A stretch of 64,000 bases of DNA, taken from assembly GCA_034506175.1 (NCBI GenBank), contig JAPDQB010000008.1, forward strand, positions 62,001 through 126,000, in the 5' to 3' direction. Positions 42,184 through 51,352 of the stretch are shown piece by piece; the stretch's first letter is position 1; each line of letters opens with the position of its first letter. The notes under the pieces were generated by a model. It saw only the letters and a program-made list of their open reading frames with translations, was not told the origin of the DNA and searched no databases. Source of the DNA: a candidate division KSB1 bacterium. GTDB taxonomy: Bacteria > Zhuqueibacterota > Zhuqueibacteria > Zhuqueibacterales > Zhuqueibacteraceae. Position numbers and translations under genes: made by a program.

Positions 42184-42885
42184 ATGATTGCGGAAATTTT
42201 TGCCGCCTTGAGCCAGGCGTTGGCAGGCAGTTTCGGCATCGCACTGCTGGCCGCGCTGGCGTGGGGCGTGCTCAGCATCTTGCTGAGTCCGTGCCATCTC
42301 TCCAGCATCCCGCTCATCATCGGCTACATCAACACGCAGGGGCAAGTCAGCGCCAAGCGCTCGTTCAATCTCTCGGCAATTTTTGCGCTGGGTGTGCTGA
42401 TCACCATCGCGCTCATCGGCATCATCACTGCGGCATTGGGTCGATTAATGGGCGACGTCGGCACGATCGGCAACTTGTTGGTGGCCGGCGTTTTTCTGGT
42501 CATTGGCCTGTACTTGATGGACGTGCTGCGCTTCTCGTGGGAGGCCGGACCGAAACTGCAAACGCGACTCAAAGGCGTTGGCGGCGCCATGACCTTGGGC
42601 CTGCTCTTCGGCATTGGCCTCGGACCATGCACCTTCGCCTACATGGCGCCGGTATTGGGCGCGGTGTTTCATCTTTCGCAAACCAGCATCATCCAAGCCA
42701 ATTCCCTGTTGCTGGCGTTTGGCCTCGGCCACGTTGCGGTGATTGTGGGCGCCGGCTCTTTTGGCAATTGGGTGCAACGTTATCTCAACTGGATGGACAA
42801 CTCCCGCGGCCTGGTCATCGTCAAGCGCGTCTGCGGGGCGTTGGTGCTGGCCGGCGGAATTTATTTGATTGCAAACACCGTTTGA
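42184..42885 (+). CDS. ccdA: CcdA-like cytochrome c biogenesis / thiol-electron transporter
   Basis: A 233-residue six-span membrane protein of the DsbD/CcdA family, which moves electrons from cytosolic thioredoxin to periplasmic thiol proteins. The two redox Cys lie in LLSPCHLSSIPLIIGYIN (span 1) and GIGLGPCTFAYMAPVLGAVF (span 4). Length is typical. It follows its likely partner lipoprotein after seven bases, and the cytosolic mini-thioredoxins in the same operon could feed it. Here it probably serves metalloid detoxification rather than heme c assembly, since no ccs genes are present. Confidence 0.9.
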   Translation: MIAEIFAALSQALAGSFGIALLAALAWGVLSILLSPCHLSSIPLIIGYINTQGQVSAKRSFNLSAIFALGVLITIALIGIITAALGRLMGDVGTIGNLLVAGVFLVIGLYLMDVLRFSWEAGPKLQTRLKGVGGAMTLGLLFGIGLGPCTFAYMAPVLGAVFHLSQTSIIQANSLLLAFGLGHVAVIVGAGSFGNWVQRYLNWMDNSRGLVIVKRVCGALVLAGGIYLIANTV

Positions 42886-42958
42886 CAATGCGCGAACCGA
42901 TCCCGAAGTCCATCGCGCGAAAGTCCGACTTCACAATTCATATTGAAAGGAGTCAAAA

Positions 42959-44059
42959 ATGAAATTGGTCCGCATCTTGGAAAAACTTCAGGATTTCAAA
43001 TCCCTTCCCTTCTTTGTCATCATCAGCATGGTGATCGGCATCGGCAAAATCTACGGCATCTCCAACTTCGAGCTGACGCCGCCTATTGGCGCCATCGTTT
43101 CGATTTTTCAAGGCACATACACTTTTTCGCTGGCCAACACGCTGGCGCTCGGTGTCGTCGTCGGCTTGTTTCTGATGATGTATCCGGCCATGACCAACAT
43201 CAAGTTTGAAGATCTTGGACGCTCACTAAAATCGCCCAAGCAATTGTTGGTGGTGCTGTTTTTCAATTTTGCCATCGCGCCGTTTTGGATGCTGTTGCTG
43301 GCCAATTTCTTTTTGACCCCCGGCAGTGATTTTCACACCGGCTTGGTGCTCTACGGCCTCGCGCCCTGCATCGCCATGGTGATCATCTTCACCTTTCTCT
43401 CCTTCGGCAACACCGCGATGGCCATCGTGTTGGTCGCGCTTAATTCCATTCTGCAGATGATTCTGATTCCGGTTTACGCCAAGTGGCTCTTGGGCGAAGT
43501 GAGTTTTGACGTTTGGCTGGTGGCCGAAAGCGTGGTGCTCTATCTCGGCATTCCCCTGGTGGCGGGATTTTTCACGCGGCGCTGGGGCGTGAAAAAATAT
43601 GGCGAAGAAGGCTTCAAAAAAGTGAAAACCTATCTCGACAGCCTCTCGATTATCGGTTTGCTCTTCACCCTCATCGTCATGTTCGCGCTCAAGGGCGATC
43701 TCATCGTCGCGGAGCCTGGCATCATCCTCAAGCTGGCGGTGCCGATGACGCTGTTCTTCTGGAGCATCTTCGTTGTCGTTTATCTGGTGGGATGGAAACT
43801 GGGATTCAACTATAAGGATGCAACGGCGGTCGCGTTCAACTCCACCGGCCGCGATTTTGAAATTGCCATCGCCATTGCCATCACCGCGTTCAATCCGACG
43901 GTGGCGCTGGCAACGGTGGTCGGCCCGCTCATCGAAGTGCCGGTGATGCTGGTGCTGGTGTGGTTTGCGCGCGCGACGCGGCAACGCCTGTTCGGCGAAG
44001 CCGTCGAGCCGGTCGCAGTGGTTGCTGCGACTCCCAAATTGGAAAGGAAGGTGGCTTGA
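42959..44059 (+). CDS. ACR3-like arsenite efflux carrier (BASS superfamily)
   Basis: A 366-residue carrier with ten predicted spans. The Cys-containing segment LAPCIAMVIIF (near Cys137) matches the ACR3 cysteine that binds As(III), and STGRDFEIAIAIAI matches the ACR3 Asn/Gly-Glu region in span 9. ACR3 exports arsenite with proton exchange. The RCIAM motif reads PCIAM here, so it is a divergent branch. GGAG lies seven bases before the ATG. It follows ccdA and precedes a universal stress protein gene. Arsenite as substrate is strongly suggested by ArsR and the ArsP-like gene. Confidence 0.82.
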   Translation: MKLVRILEKLQDFKSLPFFVIISMVIGIGKIYGISNFELTPPIGAIVSIFQGTYTFSLANTLALGVVVGLFLMMYPAMTNIKFEDLGRSLKSPKQLLVVLFFNFAIAPFWMLLLANFFLTPGSDFHTGLVLYGLAPCIAMVIIFTFLSFGNTAMAIVLVALNSILQMILIPVYAKWLLGEVSFDVWLVAESVVLYLGIPLVAGFFTRRWGVKKYGEEGFKKVKTYLDSLSIIGLLFTLIVMFALKGDLIVAEPGIILKLAVPMTLFFWSIFVVVYLVGWKLGFNYKDATAVAFNSTGRDFEIAIAIAITAFNPTVALATVVGPLIEVPVMLVLVWFARATRQRLFGEAVEPVAVVAATPKLERKVA

Positions 44060-44060
44060 C

Positions 44061-44954
44061 ATGTTCAAGAAAATTTTATTTCCCACCGATTTCGGCGAAT
44101 TCGCCGGCCATTTGTCGATGTGCCTGGCCGACTTGCAGACCGCCGGACTCGAAGAAGTGGTTCTATTGCATGTGATCGACGTGGACGAGCTCAATCGCAA
44201 TTTGCTGGCCTCGTTTCGCGAGGCCGATGAAGCCCGCCATCGCGAGATTGCACACATCAAATTGGCGGAACAAGTTCAGACTTTGCAAAAACGTGGTGTG
44301 CAGGTCAAAGCGCTGGTCACCACCGGCATTCCCAGCAACGAGATCGTGCGCATGGCCGAGGCGGAAAAAGTTTCGCTCATTCTCGGCGGCACCCAGCGCC
44401 GGCGCGGCAAAGAGGAAGACAAGCTGGATACTACCACCAGCCGCGTGATTCGCAAAAGCAAACTGCCGGTGTTGGTGATCAAGCTGACGGAAGAGGAAAT
44501 GGCATCGCCTTCACGCTGCGACAAGTTCTGCCACCGGCTCTTCAGCAAAGTGCTCTACCCGACCGATTGGTCGGAGTGCGCGAAAGCAACGCTGGAACAG
44601 GTGACCAAGTTGCATGAAGTCACCGGCCAGGTCGTCGTCAGTCACGTCATGGACCAGCGCGGGCTGCGCCTCGTCGACGCGGCGAAGATCGAAGAGTTCC
44701 GCCAAAACGATTTGCGCCGGCTGGAAGAGGTGAAAGCCGAGCTCAAGCAGCGCGGCTTCTCTGTTCACACCCATTTGCACGTCGGCAGCCCGTTTGTCGA
44801 GATCAACCGCGTCGCCGATGAGGAGAACGTTTCTCTCATCGTCATCGGCAAGAAAGGCAAAACCAATTTGAAGGAAATGCTTTGGGGCAGCACCTCCGAG
44901 CAGGTGTTGCGCCACAGCAATCGCTCGGTGCTGGTGTATTATTGTTGTGATTAG
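44061..44954 (+). CDS. Tandem universal stress protein
   Basis: A 297-residue cytosolic protein of two UspA domains (1-150 and 155-297). Each starts with a strand like KKILFPTDFGEF or SKVLYPTDWSECA. The second domain retains the ATP-binding loop GKKGKTNLKEMLWGSTSEQV; the first has a degenerate version. ATG 44061 follows AAGGAAGG; it lies one base after the carrier's stop. Such proteins often accompany efflux genes in stress operons. The role is not defined. Confidence 0.9.
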   Translation: MFKKILFPTDFGEFAGHLSMCLADLQTAGLEEVVLLHVIDVDELNRNLLASFREADEARHREIAHIKLAEQVQTLQKRGVQVKALVTTGIPSNEIVRMAEAEKVSLILGGTQRRRGKEEDKLDTTTSRVIRKSKLPVLVIKLTEEEMASPSRCDKFCHRLFSKVLYPTDWSECAKATLEQVTKLHEVTGQVVVSHVMDQRGLRLVDAAKIEEFRQNDLRRLEEVKAELKQRGFSVHTHLHVGSPFVEINRVADEENVSLIVIGKKGKTNLKEMLWGSTSEQVLRHSNRSVLVYYCCD

Positions 44955-45292
44955 GAAGCGGGCGAAGTCGGACTTTTGCACGCCGCGATCGTGAAAATCT
45001 CTATGCAAGTCCGACTGGTCAAAAATTCGTCTCGACTCCATTAGGAATTGTCATGTACGTTTGCACACCCATCACGATGAAAACGTAGCGCAGACATCTT
45101 GTCTGCATGCAGGCTGGAAGCCTGCGCTACGGCATTTTCGTGGTAATTGCCCATGCCGGGCGCGGCACCCGATCATGATGAAAATAAACGTTTGTCGTGT
45201 CGCCTTCAGGCGTTCAACTTTTGTCGGGAACCCGACGCCTAAAGGCGCAACGATGAACTTATTTTCAGAGGATACTATTAAGGAGCACAAGA
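44955..45292. repeat. Repeat-filled gap including a cruciform element at 45084-45131
   Basis: CGTAGCGCA (45084-45092) and TGCGCTACG (45123-45131) are perfect outer arms. Inside are two hairpins, CAGACATCTTGTCTG and CAGGCTGGAAGCCTG, so it folds as a three-way junction. A second element follows (GTCGCCTTCAGGCG... CGCCTAAAGGCGCAACG, about 45199-45252). No gene is seen before ATG 45293. Confidence 0.8.
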
Positions 45293-45463
45293 ATGATCTG
45301 GAAACTTATCCTGGCCGGCTTGGAAGCTTTGCAGGAATACATTGCGTTGCACATGCTCACCTGTTTGATCCCCGCGTTTTTGCTGGCCGGCGCCATGGTG
45401 ACTTTCATCTCGCGCGAAACCATCATTCATTCTCAAATCCAGCTCAACAGCCATGCGCGCTGA
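45293..45463 (+). pseudogene. Truncated N-terminus of a second ArsP-like permease
   Basis: ATG 45293, with AAGGAG upstream, opens a frame whose first 43 residues (LAGLEALQEYIALHMLTCLIPAFLLAGAM) align with residues 50-95 of the permease at 39857 (LALLQEYARRHVLTCLVPAFFIAGG). Near base 45425 similarity ends; the frame continues about 13 more codons and stops at 45461-45463 inside the 3' end of the opposite-strand GT39 gene. The rest of the permease is absent from the window. This is a deletion, insertion or assembly junction at the end of the metalloid operon. Confidence 0.75.
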
Positions 45464-46752
45464 TAAAATGCGCCAATGGGAATGGAAAGCGCGGTCCAGA
45501 GGGGATAAAAGTAGACGGCGCAAAGGAGAATGGCAGCAACCGCAAAGGCGGCCAGCTCGCGACGCCAGCCTTTGGCCTGCCACAGCCGGTGAACCGAATA
45601 CCCGAGCAAAATGATGGTAAATGGCAAGGCGCCCATGAAGTGATACAAAAAACTCGCGCGAGAAATGAGCATGAAGGGCAAGTAGTGTAACGCTATGGCC
45701 AGCACTGCGAAGCCAGCGCCAAATTCGCGGCGTATGAAAGCAGCCCAGACCCCGAACAGCACCGCAGGTATCGCCAGCCACCACACCGCAGGATTGCCCA
45801 GCAGCAAAATTGTCGAAGCGGTTTGCGTGGCTTCATCGACTTTCCAAAAATAATTCACCGGTCGCAACAATAACGGCCAGCTCCACCACGGCGAAGCATA
45901 ACCATGCGCCTCCTTCAGATGCGCGTGATAGCCGAACATCTGCCGGTGCAGCTCAAAGAAAGGATAATTGGGATTTTGCTGCAAGTGAATACTGAAAGAG
46001 GCGGCATAAACGATGACCGGCAAGAACACGCAACAGAACAGAAACGTGTCGGGAGGGATGCGCGCGAGACGGGAGAGAAGCGGATTTCGTGGTAGCAGCC
46101 GTTCCACACACGGCCATTGGTGGCCGGATTTGGCTGCGAGAAAAATAATGAAGACGATGCCAAAGCTCGCCGCGCCAATCCATTTGACAGCACTCGCCGC
46201 GCCGATGCACAGACCAACGCCGGTGAGATACAGCCAGCGCGGCTTGGGCAACACCTCTTCGCCGCTTTTCAGAAACAAATGATAAGCTGCGAGACAAAAG
46301 AACACGGCGAAGATATTGATGAGTCCGATGCGCGATTCCACCAGCAACACGCCATCGGCTGCGGCGAACAGGCCCGCAAGAAATCCCACCCGGCGATTGT
46401 TGAACAATTGCACCGCCAGCCGATAAATCAGCACAATCACGCCGATGCCGAACAGGGCACTCATGACACGATAGCCCAACGGAACGAACCCAAAGAAGCG
46501 GATACCACAAGCGATGAGATATTTGCCCAGCGGTGGGTGCGAATCGAAAAATGTCGTGCCGTGCAAATAGTTGTTCGCAAACACCGGAAAATAAATTTCG
46601 TCGAACACCAACTCATGGGGTGTGGTAATACGCCAGAAGCGCATGAGTGCTGCCAGCGCCACCAAAAAGGCTTGCGCTAGAAAATCACGGTGCTGCCAGC
46701 ACCATTGGCGCGCAGCAGCCATCAGGATGATAATCGGCGTACAACGATTCAT
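45433..46752 (-). CDS. GT39/PMT-family membrane glycosyltransferase
   Basis: A 439-residue polytopic enzyme of the dolichyl-phosphate-mannose protein mannosyltransferase type (GT-C fold). FDEIYFPVFANNYLHGTTFFDSHPPLGKYLIACGI holds the catalytic DE and the HPPLGK motif, split over residues 45-80. GAASAVKWIGAASFGI and ASPWWSWPLLLRPVNYFW are also typical. It moves a sugar from a polyprenyl-phosphate donor to protein or lipid in the periplasm. ATG 46752 is chosen; the open frame to 46842 includes a palindromic intergenic motif (AATGCTGAAGCATT) and overlaps the upstream gene. Its 3' end borders the truncated permease. Confidence 0.85.
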   Translation of the reverse strand: MNRCTPIIILMAAARQWCWQHRDFLAQAFLVALAALMRFWRITTPHELVFDEIYFPVFANNYLHGTTFFDSHPPLGKYLIACGIRFFGFVPLGYRVMSALFGIGVIVLIYRLAVQLFNNRRVGFLAGLFAAADGVLLVESRIGLINIFAVFFCLAAYHLFLKSGEEVLPKPRWLYLTGVGLCIGAASAVKWIGAASFGIVFIIFLAAKSGHQWPCVERLLPRNPLLSRLARIPPDTFLFCCVFLPVIVYAASFSIHLQQNPNYPFFELHRQMFGYHAHLKEAHGYASPWWSWPLLLRPVNYFWKVDEATQTASTILLLGNPAVWWLAIPAVLFGVWAAFIRREFGAGFAVLAIALHYLPFMLISRASFLYHFMGALPFTIILLGYSVHRLWQAKGWRRELAAFAVAAILLCAVYFYPLWTALSIPIGAFYQRAWLLSWI

Positions 46753-46835
46753 TGGTGCAGTGGGCAATGCTGAAGCATTGCCCTCCGGTTTATTTTTCAG
46801 AGAAAAGAAGGCAAAAAATTTCCAACGGACAAACC

Positions 46836-49631
46836 TCACCACATTATCATCCGGCGTGTCTCCGGATGTTGCCCCACCTGCAATTGATAGAAATAGACCC
46901 CTGCCGCGACTTTCCTGGCAGCATCGTCCCGGCCATCCCAGACCCGTTCATGCAGCCCCGCTGGCAAATGCCCGGCAGTCAGGGTGCGAATTTTTTGACC
47001 GAGAGAATTATAAATGATCAACGAAATCTCCGCTGGCTGAGACAACTCGAAGCGAATGACTGTGAACGCCTTCCTCGCTAATCGAGATGAGGTGCCGCTC
47101 CAAAAGGGATTGGGGAAATTTTGATACAAAACAAAATTCCTGGGTAGCGAAGGTGACGGCGGATCTTTGACCGCCACCGGCCCGCCGCGAAACAGAAGGC
47201 GCAAATACAGAATCTCCCAACGGCCATTCGTGAAGCCAGCAACCAGGCGCACTTGCTGTTTGCTTTTGATTTCGCTTGCGCCGACCGGCTGATTCTGCTC
47301 GTCCACAAGAATGGAACGGCTGCTGATCAAATGCACGAGACCAGCAATCGACACGCTGTTAGTCGCGATTTGATCAACAATGCCGGTCAGGAGGCGATGC
47401 TCCTGGAGCTGGAGGCGGGTCGCCAAAAATCCGCCGCCAGGCACGCGAATCCCTCGCGCTTCGACGATTTGGCCGTCGCGCAGGTTCGTAAAGAGAAGGG
47501 GACGGTTTTCAACATCGACAATGACGGTGGCGGTATTCACGGCAAAAGCGATGGAAGTGACCGCGATGGACTGCGCGCCATGAATCATGATCGGCCCGCT
47601 CACGGCAACTTCATCCACCGGGAAGCTTTCCACCTTGACGCGCCGGGCAATCAGCGAGCCATCGGACAAGCGCCGGCCCTGGGCTTCGACTATCATCCCA
47701 ACCCGCAAATCGACAAAGCGAATCGTATCGTTGTTGGCGTCGAGCAAAATCGTGTGCTCGATAACTCGCAGCGGGCGACCCAGCGCGTGAAAAATGCCGC
47801 CGCTTCCAAGGCTGTCGATTCTGCCGGCAACTGCTATCTCGGTATCAATCTCATTTTCAACCTTGATGCGCGAGGCACGCCAGCGATTATTGGTTCGGTC
47901 CGCGCGAATCTGCACAATCGCTCCTACGGCCAGTTGCGCCAAGGAGATGGTGTTGCCGTTCAAATCGAGAATCACCGTGGCCACATCGACGAAAAAGGTG
48001 AGGCGAGTCACGCGCAGGCTGTCGCCGCCAAGGCCGGCAATGGCGCCGCGCAGCTCGATTTCGTCATTGAGAAAATCTTCGATACGAATCTCAGTGGCGC
48101 GGACCGAACCATCGAAGCGCCGGTCGCCGCGGACTTCGACCAGCATGCCGAGACGCAGCGCTGAGAACGTGATCGGAACGCGGTTTTTATCCAACACCAC
48201 CGTTGCACCGGTGACCCGAAAGAGAGTGCGAGAAACCACGAGGCTGGTATCACTTAACGCCTCGATGAAGGCAGTGAGTTCTACCTCGTCGTTGGCCTCG
48301 TCCTCGAGCTTGATGTGCGTGGTTAGCAGCCGGCCGTTCGCCTGACGATTGGCGGAGACCGCGACGACCATCCCTGCTCGCAATTCGGAAAAGGAAATAA
48401 AAAAGTTTTCATCGTCGAGGATGAGGGTGGCCGGCGAGATGAAAAACTCGAGTCTGCTGACCACCAGCGAGGAATCGAGCAGGCGCTCAATCGGCCCTTT
48501 CACCTGCACGTCGCCATTGCCAACCGCTTTGCGTATGAGGCGCAGCGCCAGGGGAATTCGGCTCATCCGCGTTAGCGCTTTGAGTTCGACGGTTTCGCCG
48601 GGCCGCAACGCTGCCAAAGCAATCGGCTCGTCGAAAAATCCGCGCAATTCGGTTTGCGGACCTACTTCAAAAAGATCGCCGTTCACGCGAATCGAGTCCG
48701 GCAGCGGCGGGCGGGCGAACAGTGCATTGACCACACCGGTGAATTGAATTTCCTGCCCGGCGAAGTTGTCATCTTCAACCTTGACGCGGTCGGCAATCAA
48801 TTTTCCGGTTGCCTCGGTTGTGCCACGCGCTTCGACCAACATGCCGACACGCAAATCCGAGAGTCGGATCGCGGTGCCCTCCTTCCCCCGCAATTCTGTT
48901 TTGGTGACGAGGCGAAACCGGATTTCATTGACGATGATCACGGAATCCTGAATATTGGCAAGGCGCCCCCGGGTTTCCACCACCTGCCCGCCGGAAGCGC
49001 GCTCCAGAACTTCGATGGTCAAGGCCCACAAGCGATTTTCGGCGCGCTCCTCGGCACGCACGCGGACTTTCCAACCGGCGCGAAGTTCCTCGAATTTGAG
49101 CGGCTGGCCCAATTCGGTGACCCGCGTTGCCGTATCCACAAAAATCGTTTTCCCGGAAATTTGGAGTGAAGCACTGGCCACAGCCTCGATGCGTCCCTCG
49201 AGCTCGACAATAACCGGCGGCGGGCTGTCCGTGATGGTGAGGTCGACCCGGTTCTTGTACTCGTTGCCCTGCCGGTCTTTGATCTCGACGCGCAATTCCC
49301 AGTCTTGTTTCGAACGGTTCAACACGGCAAGGACAACAGAGGTGGAATACGTGCCGTTGAAATGGTTGGTGAATGCTCCCTCCACTTCGTCACCGCCGCT
49401 CATGGCTTTGAGACGAAATTCATTTTTGTCCAAATCGGTGTAATCAAGGTGTGAGGCGGTCACGCGCGCATAAAGCGTATCGTTAAAAGTGAAGGCATGG
49501 TCGGCGGTCGAAAAATCTCGGTTTTTCGAGGTCTCGAGTTTTTGAGCGGAAGCCGGAGAACCGAGCAGCGACAGCATCAAGCTCAAAAGCGCGACAACTC
49601 GCTGCCTTGCGTTCGAAGAGGCGAGCTTCAT
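46836..49631 (-). CDS. Exported protein with nine DUF5666-like repeats and a sorting domain
   Basis: A 931-residue protein. A signal peptide (ending SPASAQ, about residue 30) is followed by an N-terminal beta-sandwich (residues 40-145). Nine units of 65 to 72 residues follow, each with the pattern G-x-I, S-L-x-V, F-x-V, T-x-I-x-D, L-R-x-G-x-x-V-E-x-R-G and A-x-R-I/V-K-V-E, the DUF5666 OB-like fold. The end is a type A sorting domain (LYQNFPNPF, RFELSQPAEISLIIYN, GLHERVWDGRD, GVYFYQLQVG). ATG 49631 is preferred over TTG 49637. It should be secreted and anchored at the surface. No enzyme motif is seen; a binding or adhesion role is inferred. Confidence 0.8.
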   Translation of the reverse strand: MKLASSNARQRVVALLSLMLSLLGSPASAQKLETSKNRDFSTADHAFTFNDTLYARVTASHLDYTDLDKNEFRLKAMSGGDEVEGAFTNHFNGTYSTSVVLAVLNRSKQDWELRVEIKDRQGNEYKNRVDLTITDSPPPVIVELEGRIEAVASASLQISGKTIFVDTATRVTELGQPLKFEELRAGWKVRVRAEERAENRLWALTIEVLERASGGQVVETRGRLANIQDSVIIVNEIRFRLVTKTELRGKEGTAIRLSDLRVGMLVEARGTTEATGKLIADRVKVEDDNFAGQEIQFTGVVNALFARPPLPDSIRVNGDLFEVGPQTELRGFFDEPIALAALRPGETVELKALTRMSRIPLALRLIRKAVGNGDVQVKGPIERLLDSSLVVSRLEFFISPATLILDDENFFISFSELRAGMVVAVSANRQANGRLLTTHIKLEDEANDEVELTAFIEALSDTSLVVSRTLFRVTGATVVLDKNRVPITFSALRLGMLVEVRGDRRFDGSVRATEIRIEDFLNDEIELRGAIAGLGGDSLRVTRLTFFVDVATVILDLNGNTISLAQLAVGAIVQIRADRTNNRWRASRIKVENEIDTEIAVAGRIDSLGSGGIFHALGRPLRVIEHTILLDANNDTIRFVDLRVGMIVEAQGRRLSDGSLIARRVKVESFPVDEVAVSGPIMIHGAQSIAVTSIAFAVNTATVIVDVENRPLLFTNLRDGQIVEARGIRVPGGGFLATRLQLQEHRLLTGIVDQIATNSVSIAGLVHLISSRSILVDEQNQPVGASEIKSKQQVRLVAGFTNGRWEILYLRLLFRGGPVAVKDPPSPSLPRNFVLYQNFPNPFWSGTSSRLARKAFTVIRFELSQPAEISLIIYNSLGQKIRTLTAGHLPAGLHERVWDGRDDAARKVAAGVYFYQLQVGQHPETRRMIMW

Positions 49632-50231
49632 TGGCAAAATGGTTCGTCAAAACGATAAGGGACGCTAAGATAATTCCTCGTAACGCAGACCTCTTGTCTG
49701 CAAACCAATGCAGGCAGGATACCTGCACTCCAAAATCGCGATCGTGATCGTTTTCCCAGAGAAATACCCTATACCCGTTTAGGGCATTTTTGAACTGGAG
49801 TGCGATGTTGAAGCATCGCTCCGAAACTCAAATTCTAACCCTAAACAAGTACAATACAAAGGCCATGCCGGATCACCGACCAGTTCATCCCCTCATCTTT
49901 CGTTGATAATCAGAAAGTTACGTCTGGGCAATGTTGGCTCATCTGAAATCTCATTTGCCAAGTGCAAGACTTGCACTTGGCGCAGCCGGCGAAAAGCGAA
50001 TTATTTGCGCTTTTTGAAAGCACCTTTCGCAACGATACTATAAGTATGAAAATTCTCCGTCCAATTTCAAGAGAAAAATGTTGTGAAACTTGCTTGTTTT
50101 ATTTTATATTTATAATTGCAAAGGTGCGGTGATTGCATAGGCAGCCACTTGCTGGTGAGGTATTTGCTAATTTGAATTGGCTTTGATGAGCGCATCATCC
50201 TATTTTAATTTTACAATTTCACTCAGTCAAG
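49632..50231. repeat. Intergenic region with palindromic repeats
   Basis: Two elements are visible. One (49679-49729) has CAGACCTCTTGTCTG and a GCAGG...CCTGC stem and matches the family at 45084. The other (49797-49822) has GGAG-GCGATG facing CATCGC-TCC. No gene is supported between the two divergent genes. AT-rich sequence (50030-50130) may hold promoters. Confidence 0.6.
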
Positions 50232-51281
50232 TTGGAAAAAATAAATCTATCCTATTACCGACCCGATTCGACTTCACGCTGCTACAGCGGCTATTGGCGA
50301 CAGGGATTGGTTTTGCTGCCAGCGTGCCTGTTTTTTTCGTGTACGACACCGGCAGAGCATTCCAATCCGCTCGATCCCGAGTCACCAGCTTTCACTGAAA
50401 GTGCGACCATCTCCGGAACAGTGACGAGGTACTATCAACCCTTTCTGCCGCTGGCGAATGTCGAAGTGCGTTTATTCCCGGGCCCAGCGCTTGTTTTGAC
50501 CAACAATGACGGCGCATTCTCTTTTCGCGGCTTGGCGCCGGGTGTCTATCAACTACAAGCGAGGCTGCCGCGTTATGCCGCGGATACCTTGGTGATCCGA
50601 TTGTCGCAGCGACAAACCTTGACCACAACGATTCGACTCAATGGCCTGCCGCGGGTGGATTCGGTTTCGATTTTCACGGCGCGTGTGAGCCGGCAGCCGG
50701 ACTCCACCCGATTTTTTCTCAATGTGCAAGCCCTCACCAGCGACCCTGACGGCCCCGGCGACGTCAAGCGGGTGCAAATTGTCGCGACAAATTTTTCCTT
50801 TGCCGATACCTTGGCACAAGTCGGACGGGGCGGTGTCTGGCAACGGCAATTCAGCCAGGAGGAGCTGCCGCCGGCGCCGTTGCCGAGCTGGCCCGGCCAT
50901 CCACTGCATGTTCGGGTTGAAGATTTTCCCGGACAAGAAACCCTGGCCGGGCCTTTTTTCGTGGTGCGGGTCGTTCAGGAAGTGCCGGAACCGATTGCGC
51001 CAATCAACAACGAAGTCATTGTGAGCAGCCCGTTGCGCTTTCGCTGGCAGGTTGTTTCGATTCCATATCCGTATACTCAGGAGGTGGAAATTTTCAAAAT
51101 CGATGCCGGTTTTCCGAGTTTTTTTACCGCCATTCGCAACATTGCGCGCGGCACCACGATCGCGGCCTTTCCCGGTGGCCTGCCGCCCTCCGGAAATTAT
51201 TTTTGGACGGTCAAAATCGTGGATGAGTTCGGCAATTGGAGCCGTTCCAAAGAGGCGGTGTTTCAGGTGCAAAGGCCGTGA
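50232..51281 (+). CDS. Lipoprotein with carboxypeptidase-regulatory-like domain
   Basis: A 349-residue predicted lipoprotein starting at TTG 50232. LVLLPACLFFSC gives a lipobox ending at Cys37, then TPAEHSNPLDPE, a common mature N-terminus in this phylum. Residues 60-130 form the CarboxypepD_reg sandwich (ATISGTVTRYYQPFLPLANVEVRLF, GAFSFRGLAPGVYQLQARL). Residues 140-235 and 245-349 are Ig-like (PIAPINNEVIVSSPLRFRW, SGNYFWTVKIVDEFGNWS). The start is unsure, since no ATG precedes the signal. It resembles the gene at 13557 in domain order. Confidence 0.68.
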   Translation: MEKINLSYYRPDSTSRCYSGYWRQGLVLLPACLFFSCTTPAEHSNPLDPESPAFTESATISGTVTRYYQPFLPLANVEVRLFPGPALVLTNNDGAFSFRGLAPGVYQLQARLPRYAADTLVIRLSQRQTLTTTIRLNGLPRVDSVSIFTARVSRQPDSTRFFLNVQALTSDPDGPGDVKRVQIVATNFSFADTLAQVGRGGVWQRQFSQEELPPAPLPSWPGHPLHVRVEDFPGQETLAGPFFVVRVVQEVPEPIAPINNEVIVSSPLRFRWQVVSIPYPYTQEVEIFKIDAGFPSFFTAIRNIARGTTIAAFPGGLPPSGNYFWTVKIVDEFGNWSRSKEAVFQVQRP

Positions 51282-51352
51282 AGCTGGTTGCACAAGTTTA
51301 CACCAAGGAACTAACCATCAACAAGCTTTTTACCTGAGATTATAGTAGTACA

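Noticed and set aside
46753..46842. Upstream start for the GT39 gene
   Set aside because: The extra 30 codons overlap the neighbouring gene and contain a palindromic intergenic motif; the hydrophobic start at 46752 is more natural.
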